Assembly (NCBI RefSeq): GCF_030272615.1
Contig: NC_081406.1
Coordinates: forward strand, 139,277,361-139,341,360
Reading direction: 5' to 3'
Origin: Cryptomeria japonica
Lineage: Eukaryota; Streptophyta; Pinopsida; Cupressales; Cupressaceae
Length of the DNA stretch: 64,000 nucleotides
Below are positions 1 through 11,679 of this stretch, one piece after another. The translations under genes and the position numbers were made by a program. Numbering within the stretch: position 1 is the first letter of the stretch; each line of letters starts with the position of its first letter. The notes beneath the pieces were generated by a model, which worked only from the letters and a program-made list of their open reading frames with translations, was not told the origin of the DNA and made no database searches.

Positions 1-429
1 CCTAATTTATTATGGTTAATTTGATTTGTGGGTTGCATAATTTATAACTTGTTTTCAGACATGATCTTAGGCATTCCTAATGACACTTAATAGATCTGAT
101 TTATTATCCATTTTAAATATGATTACATTTATTTTCACTTATAGTTATCAAAATCATGTGTTGGATAATAGTTTATTTCACTTTACATTGCTTCTTTTCA
201 TTCATAGCACTTTGGCATATTGCAGTTTTAGAATTTCAAAAATGTTTATTATTACTCAATTAAATCTCAAAGATTTTGTCCATTATGCATGTTGTTTTAT
301 GATGATATTTTTAGGCAAATGCATTACATGTGTAGATGACACAAAAGCTTCTGTAGATCATAATCCCAAATATTCTAATGAAAAACCTAATACTTGTAAC
401 TCTCTTAGGGTATCTCATGTGAATGAAGA

Positions 430-1620
430 ATGAGCCAATACTCCTATCAATGATCTCTCTAATGTAGATCAATAATTGAAGAGAAACATGACACCATCTT
501 CTTCTCATATAGATACCCTAGCACAAGGGGGGCAAGGTCAAAATGTTGGTGTTTCAGTCTCTCTAGATCCCCCTTATTCTCCTAGAGAAATTATCTTAAT
601 CATCAAAACATTTATAGAGAAGATGATGTTATGCCTTTTATTTATGACCTATCTCCCCACATAACATTAAGTAAATATTAGGCCTTAAATGATAAGAATC
701 TTCCTTCCCAACCAATCAAAATGTATATGCATGATAATAGAAAGGAACATCTCCTTACAAAGGATATTCCTTCTTCATCTACTTCTCCCTTTGTTCCCTC
801 TAGATATACATACACCACAAATTTTAAAGAAATTCATTATAATACTCATTCTTCTCAATTAAAAAGCTCTTATAATCTAGTGGCTATAATATAATATCAA
901 AATAAGGTTATAAAGGACAAGGACTTGGAAAATTTGAACAAGGAATAAAACTCCCTATTAACCCTACTACACAAGATAGTAGCGAAGGTCTAGGAGATTC
1001 TCATCATTCACCTATGGATGATCTTATTAAAATTAAAAACTTTAAGGAGTATCTTGTAGGACATAGAACCTATCGTCCATTAAAGGGTGATTCTTCCTTA
1101 AACACTCCTTTTTGCTTACTTCATCAAACTAATGATCATGATACCAATTATTGTCAGGATTTTCAAAATGGAATGCAAGGACTCATTGATAATGGCATAG
1201 TCAAAATCATAGAAAACAATCCATATTCTTCTAGTAACCCTTTTCCTACATCTTAAGAGATAAGACCTACTCCTATTGATGACCAAGAAAAATTAGCTAC
1301 TAGAATCTTTTGGAGATTGAAGTATGATAATAATGTTGTTTTTCCTTTCATTAGACTTAATTACAATTATAAGCATAAGGAAGGTGATTCATATTGTCTT
1401 TTTCCTTGAAGTTTCTCTCATTCTCTTGGAAATTGTAAATCATTTAAAATATTTGTTCAAGACCAATATGATAGATCTCGCATAGCTTTTACAACTGATC
1501 TTGTATTGTTTATTGGTGAAGTAGTGCCTTAGCATTCCATTCACCCTTCATGTTGCTTGTCACGCTATGACACTATTAGTTAAATTCATTGAGATCTCTT
1601 TGTCATGAGTGGTGATTCTT
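430..1620 (+). mobile_element. Ty3/gypsy-like gag-protease remnant (degenerate)
   Basis: Broken + strand reading frames here translate to retroelement-type gag/protease sequence. Around 905-958 is a G-patch-like glycine motif (GYKGQGLGKFEQGI). At 1105-1160 is a Cys-His pattern (C-x2-H-x4-H-x4-C) followed by 'GLIDNGIVKI', which resembles the 'CxYHxxxGHxTxxC...LIxxG' segment upstream of the protease in plant gypsy elements. A second weaker Cys-rich copy lies at about 1395-1450. Stop codons interrupt the frame many times and no integrase or reverse transcriptase follows, so this looks like a decayed or non-autonomous element. A polypurine tract on the same strand at about 2,597 would fit as its 3' end. 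The family assignment is an inference from motif resemblance. Confidence 0.5.
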
Positions 1621-2590
1621 TTTAAATAACAATTATCTTGGAGAATCAACATGATTCATTCTTGCTTCTATGCTTGGGGGGCAAGAATATTATCCTTCCT
1701 TTTCTCTCTATCCAAGGCTTCACTATTTCCTTTAGGGATGGCATTATTCATAAATTGACATCCTTTATTGCAAGAAATAGTACATCTCTTATGAATAATC
1801 TCTCCTTTTGGGAGTGTATTATCCTTTATCTTAATTCTACATCTTTCCTTTTGAAGATTACCTCTTCTTTAGAGTTACATTTTGCATATCATAATGTCTT
1901 TTCTTGCATTGAATATTCCTTCATGCAAGTACATGTGTGTTCCTTGTTTAGGAAATTTATTTTCTTGGAGTTGTGCATTTTATTGTGTATAATCTTTCCT
2001 TAGAGGTTGTGTAATTCTTCTCATTGTCCCTACATTTTGGGGGAATTGATCTTTCCCATCCTTTCTAATCATCTAGTATTCCTTTGTCGACTAGTGTTTG
2101 CTTATGATTCGATGTCATTCCTTGTGTGAAGTTTTTGTTTTCTCAAGGATTCTCTCTTATGAAAGAGGTGTGTATCCTTGACTACAACTTCTTCTTCACT
2201 TGGAAATGTATGTCTATTATAAACAAACCCTTCACTTTGGGTCAAAAGTGTGTCATCCTTCATCAATAATCCCTTTCACTTAGCAATAGGAGGAAAGTAA
2301 GAATTCTCATTCTCCTTCCCTTCTTTTGGTAGAAGATGTTATATTTGTTCAAGAAATCCTCTTGGAGGTAGATGTATTTTGAGAAAAGATCTCTTCTCCT
2401 CCAAGGATTCTTTTTACAATTGTTGCAAGATATCTCTTTTTCAACTATCTTATCCTTTCTTGTAAGAGTATTACCTCTTTATATTGGACTTATGAACATT
2501 GTTGCCTAAAAGGATATCTCCTTATTGTTGAAGGTGGGTATTCTTTTTTCTATCTTCCTTAAGACATCAACATAGGACTATGTTGAGAAA
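1621..2590. other. Intergenic or element-internal sequence, no coding signal
   Basis: The stretch between the gag-like remnant and the polypurine tract is T/C-rich on the + strand. The only long frame (1638-2003) is hydrophobic low-complexity and matches nothing I recognise. It is probably untranslated interior of the same element. Confidence 0.3.
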
Positions 2591-2592
2591 TT

Positions 2593-2606
2593 AAGGGGGG
2601 GCATAC
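2593..2606 (+). other. Polypurine-tract-like site
   Basis: AAATTAAGGGGGGG is followed by a sequence that changes character into tandem repeats. On the same strand as the gag-like remnant, this is where a retroelement polypurine tract before a 3' LTR would sit. The LTR start (TG) is not clear. Confidence 0.35.
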
Positions 2607-2629
2607 ATATCACCCTAATCACAAAATCT

Positions 2630-2930
2630 TACACAAGATGCTTCATGCCCAAAACCAGAGGAAACATTTATATATGTCTTATATGGGGTACACATTCTCG
2701 AAACCAGAGTAAACAAACTCTTACACGAGATATACTCCAAACGAGGCATACATTTGTCTTACACAGGGTTACACATTTTCGAAACCAGATAAACAAACCA
2801 TCACATGAGATGTTCCCAATACTAGACACACATTTGCATTTTTTTTTCATGTCTTGTACACAAGTTGTTGCATGATCGAAACTAGAGAAAACAAACTCTT
2901 ATACAAGATGCTTAACACCTGAAACTAGAT
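2630..2930 (+). repeat. Imperfect tandem repeat, about 80-100 bp unit
   Basis: Four diverged copies of a unit containing 'CGAAACCAGAnnAAACAAAC' and 'CTTACACnAGAT' start near 2636, 2697, 2777 and 2877. Spacing and sequence vary, so this is an old minisatellite, possibly inside an LTR. Confidence 0.6.
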
Positions 2931-2984
2931 AGTTGCACGTATAGTAGGATGAGTGGAACTAGAAAAACACAACTAGACCATTCC

Positions 2985-3125
2985 TACTCTCCTCCCCAAC
3001 ATGGATCACCTAGAACAACACAACTAGAATGTGTATCCATGTCTTCTCTCACTTTTCTTCTCATGGATCACTTAGAAAAACACAACTACAGTGTGCATCC
3101 ATGCCTCTCTCTCTTTTCTTCTACT
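2985..3125 (+). repeat. Two-copy tandem repeat, about 62 bp unit
   Basis: The block 'CATGGATCACCTAGAACAAC' and its following bases recur as 'CATGGATCACTTAGAAAAAC', each followed by a 'GTGnATCCATG' segment and a CT-rich tail. The two copies are adjacent and clearly homologous. Confidence 0.65.
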
Positions 3126-3499
3126 CATGATCTCATAGCTTTTCAATTTATAGTTTATGGTTTGATGGATGATCTTGCTCTTTTTATGTGATCGTTTGTG
3201 TTCTTGAGATGGCATTTTCAAGAACGATATTAGTGGTTAGGATATTTTGATATTGAGGTCTCTTCGGCAAGTTGATTTGAGGTTTTTTTTTTTTTTAATG
3301 TTTTTAAGCTTTTATGTGTTGTGTGTCTTTTGTCCTTTTGTCTTTTTTTGTCTTTGTTTTGTGTGATCTTACATGCAAATGTGTGAGTTAAGATCCTAAA
3401 ATTGGGGGCTTGGTTCCTCAAAATTAGTGATGTCTTATCTCTTTGTGATTGCACTCCTAATTGCTCCTCTCTTTCATCTTTCATCTACTTTACGATGAG

Positions 3500-4260
3500 T
3501 ATTTGCATAAGTTCATACTTCCATTAAAGTGGGGGCTAAAAATAGCATTGTAAATTGTCATCAGGACAATTAACACCTCATGTTTGTGCCCCTACTTTAA
3601 TGTATCCTACTCTCATCACCGTTCCGAGTCCATTTGTACCCATTCTCTAGATTTGAGGCCATGAACAATCTTTTATGGGTCCTACCATGGGATGACCACT
3701 CTATTTTAATGTTGTTTTTGGTCCTAATTGAGGTGGGACCAGGGTGTGGAATGCCATGGTCTAGACCATATCACCCCAAAACTTCAAGGATGCATATTCA
3801 TTCTTCATCCATTATGGAGAAAAAATACATCATTCTTATGCAAGCATGTGTGTATGATTAGGGTTTTGTCATGTACATGTCATTTCATACAACATATGTG
3901 ATTATATTCAAAGAGTAAATCATCATCAACAACAATTGAAGATCTGAGGTATATCTATCTAGGATTTATTTTAGTATTTACATTATTTCATTCAAGGTTA
4001 ATTCCTAAACAAGGGTATGACTTAAGCAAACCCCTATTCAAAAATGTTTCCCCTTCTTTTTGTGTGCAGGAAAAGGTATAGAGTTGTGTTCGAGAGGATC
4101 AACAGGATTTGTAGAGATGAACAAGATTACCTTTTGACAGGGAGAAATTTAGAGGACCATGGAAAATTATTGAGCCGTGGTTCTGAAAAATTAGGCTGAA
4201 CTTTTGGGAACAGATCCAAAACATCTTCCTTTTCTTAGATCCAGGTTGGCATTTCTGTAC
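3500..4260 (+). mobile_element. Possible gypsy LTR fragment after a polypurine tract
   Basis: 'TTAAAGTGGGGGC' at about 3522-3534 is a polypurine tract, followed by 'TGTAAATTGTCATC'. A closely similar junction occurs at 6,684-6,710, so the two probably mark 3' LTR starts of one family. No right end or target duplication was identified. Confidence 0.35.
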
Positions 4261-4499
4261 GATGATTGTAGCTCACTACTTATGCCTGATCTCTTCAATA
4301 ATCACCTATTTTACCCCAGTTTTAACATTTTCACAATTCAACTTAGAAAGAGAGCCAAACCCTAACCGGATGAACCTAATCAAAATTTTAGAATTTTTCC
4401 CATTGGGATTAAGCCTAGATCTATTAGTTACATCCCTCTTTCAATGTGATGGTCTGTCAAGTAAAATTAATGGTTTTATTACCTGAATTAGTGAAAACC

Positions 4500-5150
4500 T
4501 AATATTCAACATAACAATAAGGGAGGGAGAGGCATGATTGAGAGAGTCTAGGGAGATAGGAAATGAGAGAAATAAGAACAAACATAAAGAGAGGGCTAAG
4601 GATGGAGTGAGGGAGAGGTAGACAACGAGTGATTGAGAGACTTAGATAGGGGAGAGGTAGATAGATAAGTTAACAAAAAGAGAAAGAGTTGTAAGGAGGT
4701 AGGGAGAGAGGTGGAGAGGGAGGGAAAGAACTAGAGAGGGGAGAGATATATAGGTGATAGATCTAGATCCTAGGGAGAGAGTGGTAAGATACATAGGGTG
4801 AGAGAGATAGATGGGAGAGAGATGTGGGTAATGAGATAGGAAGAGAGGTAGTGAGGTAAAGAGAGATGGAGGGAGAGATCTAGAGGTGGGGAGATAGAGG
4901 GTGGGAGGGATAGGTAGTGATTGAGAGAATGGAGAGAGGGGGGAGAGAAAAAATAAGAGAGGGAGAGAGAAGAAGAGTGAGGGAGGGAGCTAGATATAGA
5001 GATGGGGGTAAGGAGGGAAGACAAGGTAGAGAGGGTGGGCGAAACCTAGAGAAGAGAAGAGAGGTGAGAGAGAAAAGAGAGGGAGAGAGATAGGTCTAGA
5101 GTTTTGGGAAGATAAAGAGAGTGGGATAGAAAGAAAAAGATAATGTTGTA
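4500..5150 (+). repeat. Purine-rich (GA-rich) tract, about 650 bp
   Basis: The + strand is almost entirely G and A for 650 bases, with interspersed GAGAGA runs and few pyrimidines. This is decayed GA microsatellite or polypurine DNA. It produces Leu/Ser-rich frames on the other strand that are not genes. Confidence 0.85.
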
Positions 5151-5308
5151 GGAGCATGTTGATTACTTTAGAATTTGACTAAGATTTAAAATTTATATGA
5201 TCTTCCAAATCCTAGAATCTACATTATAACTCCTAGAGATCTGAAACCACCCTAAAAATCTGTCTAATGTATACATAAATGTTATATTTTATATATATAT
5301 TGTACAAT

Positions 5309-5312
<4 letters not shown>

Positions 5313-5370
<58 letters not shown>
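5313..5370 (+). repeat. (GA)29 microsatellite
   Basis: An uninterrupted run of 29 GA dinucleotides lies just after the purine-rich tract. Uninterrupted runs of this length are usually length-polymorphic. Confidence 0.97.
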
Positions 5371-5374
<4 letters not shown>

Positions 5375-5550
5375 TGGAAAATTTTCTAATGCAACACATT
5401 TGGAAAGTGCCAAATTTGACACTCGCCAAATAGAAAATTTTAATTTTCACATTTGGATTGCAAAATTTGGCACTCACCAAATCTAAAAAATATATTTTTT
5501 AATTTGGCGAACACCATATTTGGCACTCGCCAAATGGTTTGCATTGGGAA
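5375..5550. repeat. Cluster of short palindromes (ATTTGGC...GCCAAAT)
   Basis: Three to four copies of an imperfect palindrome recur. The best is at 5518-5535, with 7-base perfect arms around ACTC; others are near 5412-5431 and 5464-5482. 'GCAACACATTTGG' at the left and a related 'TTTGCATTGGGAAACACC' at the right could be its diverged borders. It could be a small foldback element. Confidence 0.55.
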
Positions 5551-5639
5551 ACACCAAGATTTTATTCTATATTTGCCTTGGGAATCAAATCCAAAGACTT
5601 GGATAATTATTTTAGTTCCGAGACAAGTTTTTTGAAAAG

Positions 5640-6660
5640 ATAAAAAAATTTCTCACATTTTTGGTCATGTTCCCCATCAATTTTGCACATGTTTCAATGG
5701 AAGCACAAATAAAAACCATCATGACATTAAGCTCTAGATCTTAGCTATCCAAGCATATAATTCTTTTCACATTTGTTTTATATCTCTAACTTCTTTTGTT
5801 AGTGTGTCCATTTTTTGTCAAAAACCAACATGTGCTATTTTGGGTATAGATTTTTACCCATTCATCAAATTTTGAAACACATTATATTTTTAGAAGCTAG
5901 TCTCCATTCTACACATTAAAAAAAAACATTGATTTTTGATTAGTTTTGAAAACAAATAGCGGGTAACATGCTCAAATATTTGTTTTCAAGATGTGTCCAC
6001 TTCTAAAATTAGTAAAAAAATCATTTAATCATCAAAAAATTAGCTGAAAAATTTGGCATAATCTACATGGTGTTAGCTAGTTTCCCCCTAGAGCGATTTT
6101 CAAAATTCTAAAAAAAAGTTAATAGTTTAGGGACACCACATCAAGCATTTTGTTATGTTTTATTGATAAGAATAGGACCAATTTGTGGTGCCACTTTTTG
6201 AAACCATTAATCTCCACTATTTTAAAAATATAGTAGTTTAGAAAGTAGATTTACAACACTACAACTCTTGTTCTTGTTGTATCTTCAAAATTTGAGTTTA
6301 TCTATCTTCAATTTCTGGTCGATGTTTAGATTTTGCTGATTTTAGAAAAAAAGTGGCATCTTAAGACCCCCTTTTGGTCCCCCATCTTGGTGCACATACC
6401 CCCATAGCATAACATAGCTTGCTACCCATACATATCAATGTCATTTTATGTCTAAGAAAATTTTCATGTCTAATTTTTTATTTTTAACCTAACGTGTTTA
6501 TTTGCGACTAACGTTTATGATAATAGAGATTAATAGTCTTTATGTCAGATCAAATTACATCTCTTACCTAGGGGAAACTTAGTGTGGATAGAAGACATTT
6601 CTTCCACTTCGTATCCTAGGTATAATATTTTTGACTCTATTCTTTCTACTTTACCTTGCA
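5640..6660. other. Intergenic AT-rich sequence
   Basis: No coding, RNA or clear element signal was seen. The sequence is T/A-rich with short poly-A runs, and could be old LTR material leading to the polypurine tract at 6,684. Confidence 0.3.
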
Positions 6661-6683
6661 TCATCTTTAGAACATATATTCTC

Positions 6684-7610
6684 ATTAAAGTGGGGACAAA
6701 ATTTAATGTCGTAAATTACATCCTGTGCAATTCACATCACATACACCTTACCCTTTAGTTATAATTAAGACACTTATTCTCTTTAATCTTAATTGCAATT
6801 TAAAGTACCCCTTGACACCTTGCATCTCCAATTTCTTGATTGTTGGGTTCAAATTTCACCCAAATGTATATGCATTGTGTAGACATCCACATGACGTGCT
6901 AGCATCCCATGAAAACCCATGAATGTTCTAGCCATTGGGATGTTACTCTTTCCTTGTTTTGATATGGCATTACCTTTGTGAACCTATACTGATGTTGAGA
7001 TTCAACTTCCTTTCTCAAAACCTCTTAACTTTACCTCTAATTCATCTCTTTAAACTTAATTCACTACAATTCACTATCTTCTTGCATTCTATAGCTTTGA
7101 TTTTGCATTCTTTCCCTCCCATTATCTTCATACTCAAACCAAAATTTATATTGGACTCTGCATGCTCCATTATTCAACCATTCTTATTCCTATGTATGAT
7201 ATTTTACTAGCACACTACATTGCTTGGAGAAGATCATTTTCAATTCAAGGTTTCTTGTTGCTTCTTTTCACTTGTAAGCTACTAGGCTTCTATGCTTGAG
7301 GGGTGGTGAATATTTGAAGGTATTGAGCATATTTTCTTTGTTTTGATAGTATATTGTTCTTTCTTTATTTGATGTGTTTTATCTATATCTTGTCTAATGC
7401 TGTCTATGGAGGTGGAAACTACAAAACATGGGTTTTACTTACATACTATTCTACATACCAGTAGTTTATTTTTACTTACAACTTTCATTTCTATCATTTC
7501 TATTTTTTGCAATGTTGTACATACCATTCTACATTTTTTGTGATAATCCATATTTTTTATTTATATAGGATGATAGCGTGTCACACTATTATCCGGATGT
7601 CACACATTCA
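6684..7610 (+). mobile_element. Probable gypsy LTR fragment after polypurine tract
   Basis: 'TTAAAGTGGGGAC' (about 6684-6696) is a polypurine tract, and 'TGTCGTAAATTACATCC' begins at about 6,707 as a plausible LTR start. The junction resembles the one at 3,522. The right border is not defined. Small frames at 6725-6922 and 6935-7210 are probably chance. Confidence 0.4.
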
Positions 7611-7854
7611 TCCTAGTTAGAGAGTTTGTCAAATTGTTTGAGAGACCTTTGTGGTCTGTACTTCTGGTTTTTGAAGTCCTAGGAAGTTAAATAATTTTGC
7701 ACATAGTTAAAAAATACATTTATTTAATTAGAAGGTAAAATTGAAGGTTGTAGTTACATAAAGGCTTACTTGAGTGGAGGAGTGCAACTTGAATCCTCAA
7801 AGGGTTTGATTACCCTTTGTAGCTAGTGGATCATTATTAATACCCTACAACTAG

Positions 7855-8360
7855 TAAGATGGAGAAAGCCCAAGTTAGGATTGATGAATCTAAATTTTGA
7901 TGAGGTTGTGAACTGAATCCCAAAAAAGGCATAAAGTGGGAGAAAATTAATTAAATCATGAGGGAAAGGTAATGGAATGCTTCATCACTCATTTAGGAAA
8001 AAAACAAACAATCAAGTAGAGGGGTTTGTGCTTTGGTGGGGTGTCAAGAGGGCTCTTCATACTAAAGTTAGGAAGCTCCACATTATAAATGACTATGAGA
8101 TAATAATTAACCTAATTAAAGGTGAAAAGACCTTCCTAGGGAAACTCACTAATCAAATTATTAAAATTAGAAATGATCAAAGGAATATTGAAGAATCTAA
8201 AATAACTCTTACTTACAAGGGAACAAATCAACTAATGTTGTTGTTAATCCTAGGTTCATCAATTCTTGGAGGATATCTTGATTTTTGTTTAATTAGATTC
8301 CTCTGTCTATTAGAAATGAGATTCAAAATGAAAAAAATAAAAGTTAATGATGAAAATTGA
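7855..8360 (+). mobile_element. LINE RNase H domain fragment
   Basis: The + strand encodes a plant LINE ORF2 RNase H (RVT_3-type) domain. 'LNFD' (7890s) is the first catalytic Asp region, 'NNQVEGFVLWWGVKRAL' from 8008 has the second acidic residue (Glu), and 'LHIINDYEIIINLIKG' has the third (Asp). The frame has stops before 7977 and the C-terminal His region is eroded. It is a 5'-truncated LINE remnant with no flanking RT. Confidence 0.7.
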
Positions 8361-8489
8361 TAGAAAGTTTTGTTTGGGAATTTGCTTAAAATAAAAAACC
8401 TGACCAAAATGCCACAAAGCTTAAAAGTACAACTATAGCTCATAGAAAAAAATGATTTTTTAAGTGGGTTACGGTCACAAATCGGATTC

Positions 8490-9160
8490 AAACAAAATAT
8501 TAAACTGAATGAAGGAGTTATTTGATGTTACAAGCTTACAAAAATTTATTCTCCCGAGTCAACTTTTAAAGTAATTATATTATATTATGATTATATTCTC
8601 AAGGAAAGACAATGTGAAAATCAAAGGGAAGTTAAGTTTTCTTTTTTGTTTTTCTTCTTTACATTTTAGGAAAGACTATAATTCTTAAGAGTATTCATAA
8701 GAGAAAAAATAAAAGACAAATATTAGTAGAGAAAAGCTACATATCAAGCCTTATACCTATATAAAAAAAAAAGAAAAATAGAGATTTATAGAGGATATTT
8801 GTTGAAGGATGGGTTTCAAATTGGTTTATGAGCATGGAGGGCCATGATTTCCTCAATTCAAAATAAGTTGTAAACTCCAAGAACTTGAGAAAAGTTAAAA
8901 GTTCATCGATTTGAGTTCACAATAATATATATAAAATGATTAGTGAAGCCACTGTAGTTAGTAGCCAATGGTGCAAGGTGAAAATATTTCAAAAATATAA
9001 GGATGAGGAACTCATAGAGGATTTTATCAAAAGGGGGAGAATTTGTCTTGTTTCCAAAATAGCTACAAGAGAGAGTTGTTCCCAAACCTTCGGACTAGCT
9101 AAATTGGCATTTAATTAAGTATTTCACTCTAGATGACTATTTTGGATTTATTTTATAGCG
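8490..9160. other. AT-rich intergenic sequence
   Basis: Apart from the small frames at 8936-9118 and its opposite strand, which match nothing recognised, no feature is supported here. Confidence 0.3.
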
Positions 9161-9164
9161 TTTA

Positions 9165-9345
9165 CGATTTAGTTTTTCAAGTTCAAGATTTAAAGTTCAT
9201 TGTATAATTTTAAGGGTTTAAGGATTGGGGTTTAGATTTTAAGGTCCAATGTATAGTGTTAAGGTTTTAGGATTTAGGGTTAAATATATAGTATTTAGGC
9301 TTTAGGATTCATGTTTTAGGGTTTATAGTTGATGATGGTGGATTA
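9165..9345 (+). repeat. Degenerate telomere-like repeat tract
   Basis: Many short motifs of the TTTAGGG / TTTAGGATT type recur (for example 'TTTTAGGATTTAGGGTT', 'TTTAGGGTTTATAG'). They are too degenerate to be a true telomere, but look like eroded interstitial telomeric repeat or a related simple repeat. Confidence 0.5.
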
Positions 9346-9374
9346 AGAGTCTACATATCCTTCCTTTCATCCTT

Positions 9375-9470
9375 ATACCCTCTCTCTCTCTCCCTCCCTC
9401 CCACTCCCTCTCTCCCACTCTCCCTCTCTATCCCCTTTTCTTTTCCCCCCTCTCTTCTCTCTCTCTAGGG
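9375..9470 (+). repeat. CT-rich low-complexity tract
   Basis: About 95 bases are nearly all C and T, with CTCTCTCT and CCCTCCCT runs. Confidence 0.85.
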
Positions 9471-9484
9471 TTTTGGATTTTATT

Positions 9485-9720
9485 ATTTTTATGGTCAAGA
9501 GACCATAATTTGAGCATGTTATAACATATTCACAATATGGTTTGAATTTGCCATAGCGTGAGTATGTTATTAGGTGCTCATATTATGGTTTAAATTGACT
9601 AAGCTTGAGTCTTCGTATGTCCAACCATAATGTGAGTGTGTTATAATATGATAATGTTATGGTCAGCTGAAACTATATAACAGGTGCATTATGATGCACT
9701 CGTGGTATGGTCCCAAGGGG
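9485..9720 (+). repeat. Imperfect repeat with 'CCATAATnTGAGnnTGTTATA' units
   Basis: Diverged copies of a unit combining 'ACCATAATTTGAGCATGTTATA', 'GCCATAGCGTGAGTATGTTAT' and 'ACCATAATGTGAGTGTGTTATA' occur at about 50-90 bp spacing, alternating with 'TATGGTTTnAATT'. Probably an old tandem repeat. Confidence 0.5.
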
Positions 9721-9779
9721 GTAAAAGGTGGAGTGGCTACTTTTTGGTCCTATCTTCGCACACACTTACCACTCATAAT

Positions 9780-10335
9780 CCCTACAAAGAATCAAGAGTG
9801 CATGGTACAATGATGATATGGCTAAGACTCTCAAGGGTAAAATAGGGAAATATGGAGGGAAAAATTTGTTCTTTAGATAACACAATAACTCATTCAAAGG
9901 ACACTTTGACTAAAATTTATTCTATTACTAAAGATATTATTGATTGTTCTATGGATTCTATGGCTTATCTACAAGATGAAATTCATAGAAAGAAAAGGGA
10001 GATACAAGAGAAGTGTCATACAACTATGAAATAACTAAATAAGATCTATGAGAAGAAATAAGCAATATGGGTTCAATTCTGGACAAGTAAAGGCGAATTT
10101 TAAACCTTGTGCATGCCAAGTGAGATGCTTTGATGAGCCTCCAATTTTAATACTATTTAGTATTTTGTATGTTTGGTCCTTATCTTTAGTTTGGTTCTAT
10201 TTTTTTGTTTTATTGTTCATTTCATGTTGATGTGCTAGTGCAATAAACTATGCTATTTTTTTATTTCTCTATTTTGATACTGTAACTCTATGAATGGGAC
10301 CCTTTGCCCATTTTATCTAATAAAAAAATATATAA
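9780..10335 (+). mobile_element. Possible LINE tail (3' end)
   Basis: A lysine-rich coiled-coil-like frame (9852-10034) is followed by a T-rich untranslated stretch. It ends 'GGGACCCTTTGCCC...TTATCTAATAAAAAAATATA', a typical shape for a plant LINE 3' end with an A-rich tail. No RT-related domain is present, so this is a tentative call. Confidence 0.35.
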
Positions 10336-10861
10336 TGTGTTCTTTGAAAACAATATGTAGTGCTTTATGAATATTTGAATATTCAGAATTTTAATTTATT
10401 TGCTCATAAATTACCTCCTATGATAATTCCTTAAATATAATGAAATTAGGTGGGAAACACTCTTTCAAGAAGATACCACATCCCTTACAGACATAAGCAT
10501 TAATTAATAAATTAAATAATAGTGAAGGATAATGATGCATGCAAAAGTAAATTTGTTAACTAATTAGATATCCTTTTGATTATTTAAAACATATATTTTT
10601 ATTATAATTTTTTTTATTACAAATTTATTAAAAGAAACTTACATGTTCATCAATGTTTGGCCCCCTAACAAACACTATGCTCTTATAGTAAGAGAATGGA
10701 AGGTATTGTGCTTTGTATTTAAGGGAATGGAGGTTGGATATAACAATTCAAATATAAATTTGTCTCTCTTCATTGCTATCTTTCATAAGATCACAAAGGA
10801 GAATTAGGTCTGATAATTATTTTGAAATTGCAATACATATTTATTTAGTTCAAAGTATGTT

Positions 10862-11233
10862 TTTGATTACTTTAGCAGGGAAGGGACCCTGAACCCTCAC
10901 AAAACAACAAAACTAGAGAGCAACAACACAACCACTAGTATCAGATAGGACATCTAGAAAGTACATAAACAACTCTAAAAAAAGATTAAAAACTAGCATA
11001 CCCACATAACTAAAACATAATAACCCTATCCTGCTTCCTTCTATCCATAATATGACTACTAGCATATAATTGAAAAGAGTTCATAAAATTATCAGAGTAC
11101 TTAATCCAAATATCAAACCTTAACATAAGGCACGTAGGCCTATTAATATTAAATTCCATAGTATTACTAAAACTATCAGCTTTCAAAATTAAGACAAACC
11201 AAAAAGGGGCACCGGCTCGCATCCTAGTCATCC
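10862..11233 (-). mobile_element. 372-bp 5'-truncated LINE 3' end
   Basis: The insert lies between two exact 16-bp copies of TAGTTCAAAGTATGTT (10846-10861 and 11234-11249), a classical target-site duplication. Its - strand ends 'GGTTCAGGGTCCCTTCC...TAATCAAAAA', matching in outline the 3' end of the LINE at 24.3-26.0 kb ('TTTCGGGTCCCTTC...CTAATCAAAAAC'). The short frame 11010-11231 (-) is LINE-derived or chance. The exact duplication suggests a relatively young insertion. Confidence 0.8.
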
Positions 11234-11249
11234 TAGTTCAAAGTATGTT
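11234..11249. repeat. Target-site duplication, right copy (LINE at 10.9 kb)
   Basis: 16 bp, identical to 10846-10861. Confidence 0.9.
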
Positions 11250-11679
11250 AAATGATGAATTATTATAGATATTATCAAGAAGAAACATGCTTGATTCAAA
11301 TAGAGAGGCTAAGCATATGCATTGTAAGCATAGTTTGAAAATAACCATTGTGTAAATTAATTGAGAGGCTTCATACATTGAATTAGTATCTTATATGATA
11401 ATGATAAGATGAAATATTTGTATTCAAATATAAGTGTCATAATAAGATAAATGAAATATTTCATTAAATGTTTTCCTTGTATAAAGAAAGGAATATTTAA
11501 AAATGAAAACCATTTTAATTATTTACTTGTAATTATATAACATAATGCTATTATTGTTCTTGACAGTCTGGTTGCTCTTGTTTTATCTGACTTTTCCATG
11601 TTATTCTTTTGTAACAATATTTGAGCCATTTCGAAAACCCAACTTACTGTAATAAAAGACATATAATATGTATATCATC

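Noticed and set aside
80-433. 117-codon hydrophobic frame
   Set aside because: No homology recognised, AT-driven residues (Ile, Phe, Leu), and no splice or promoter context.
4770-5024. Ser/Leu/Pro-rich 84-codon frame (-)
   Set aside because: Artefact of the purine-rich tract.
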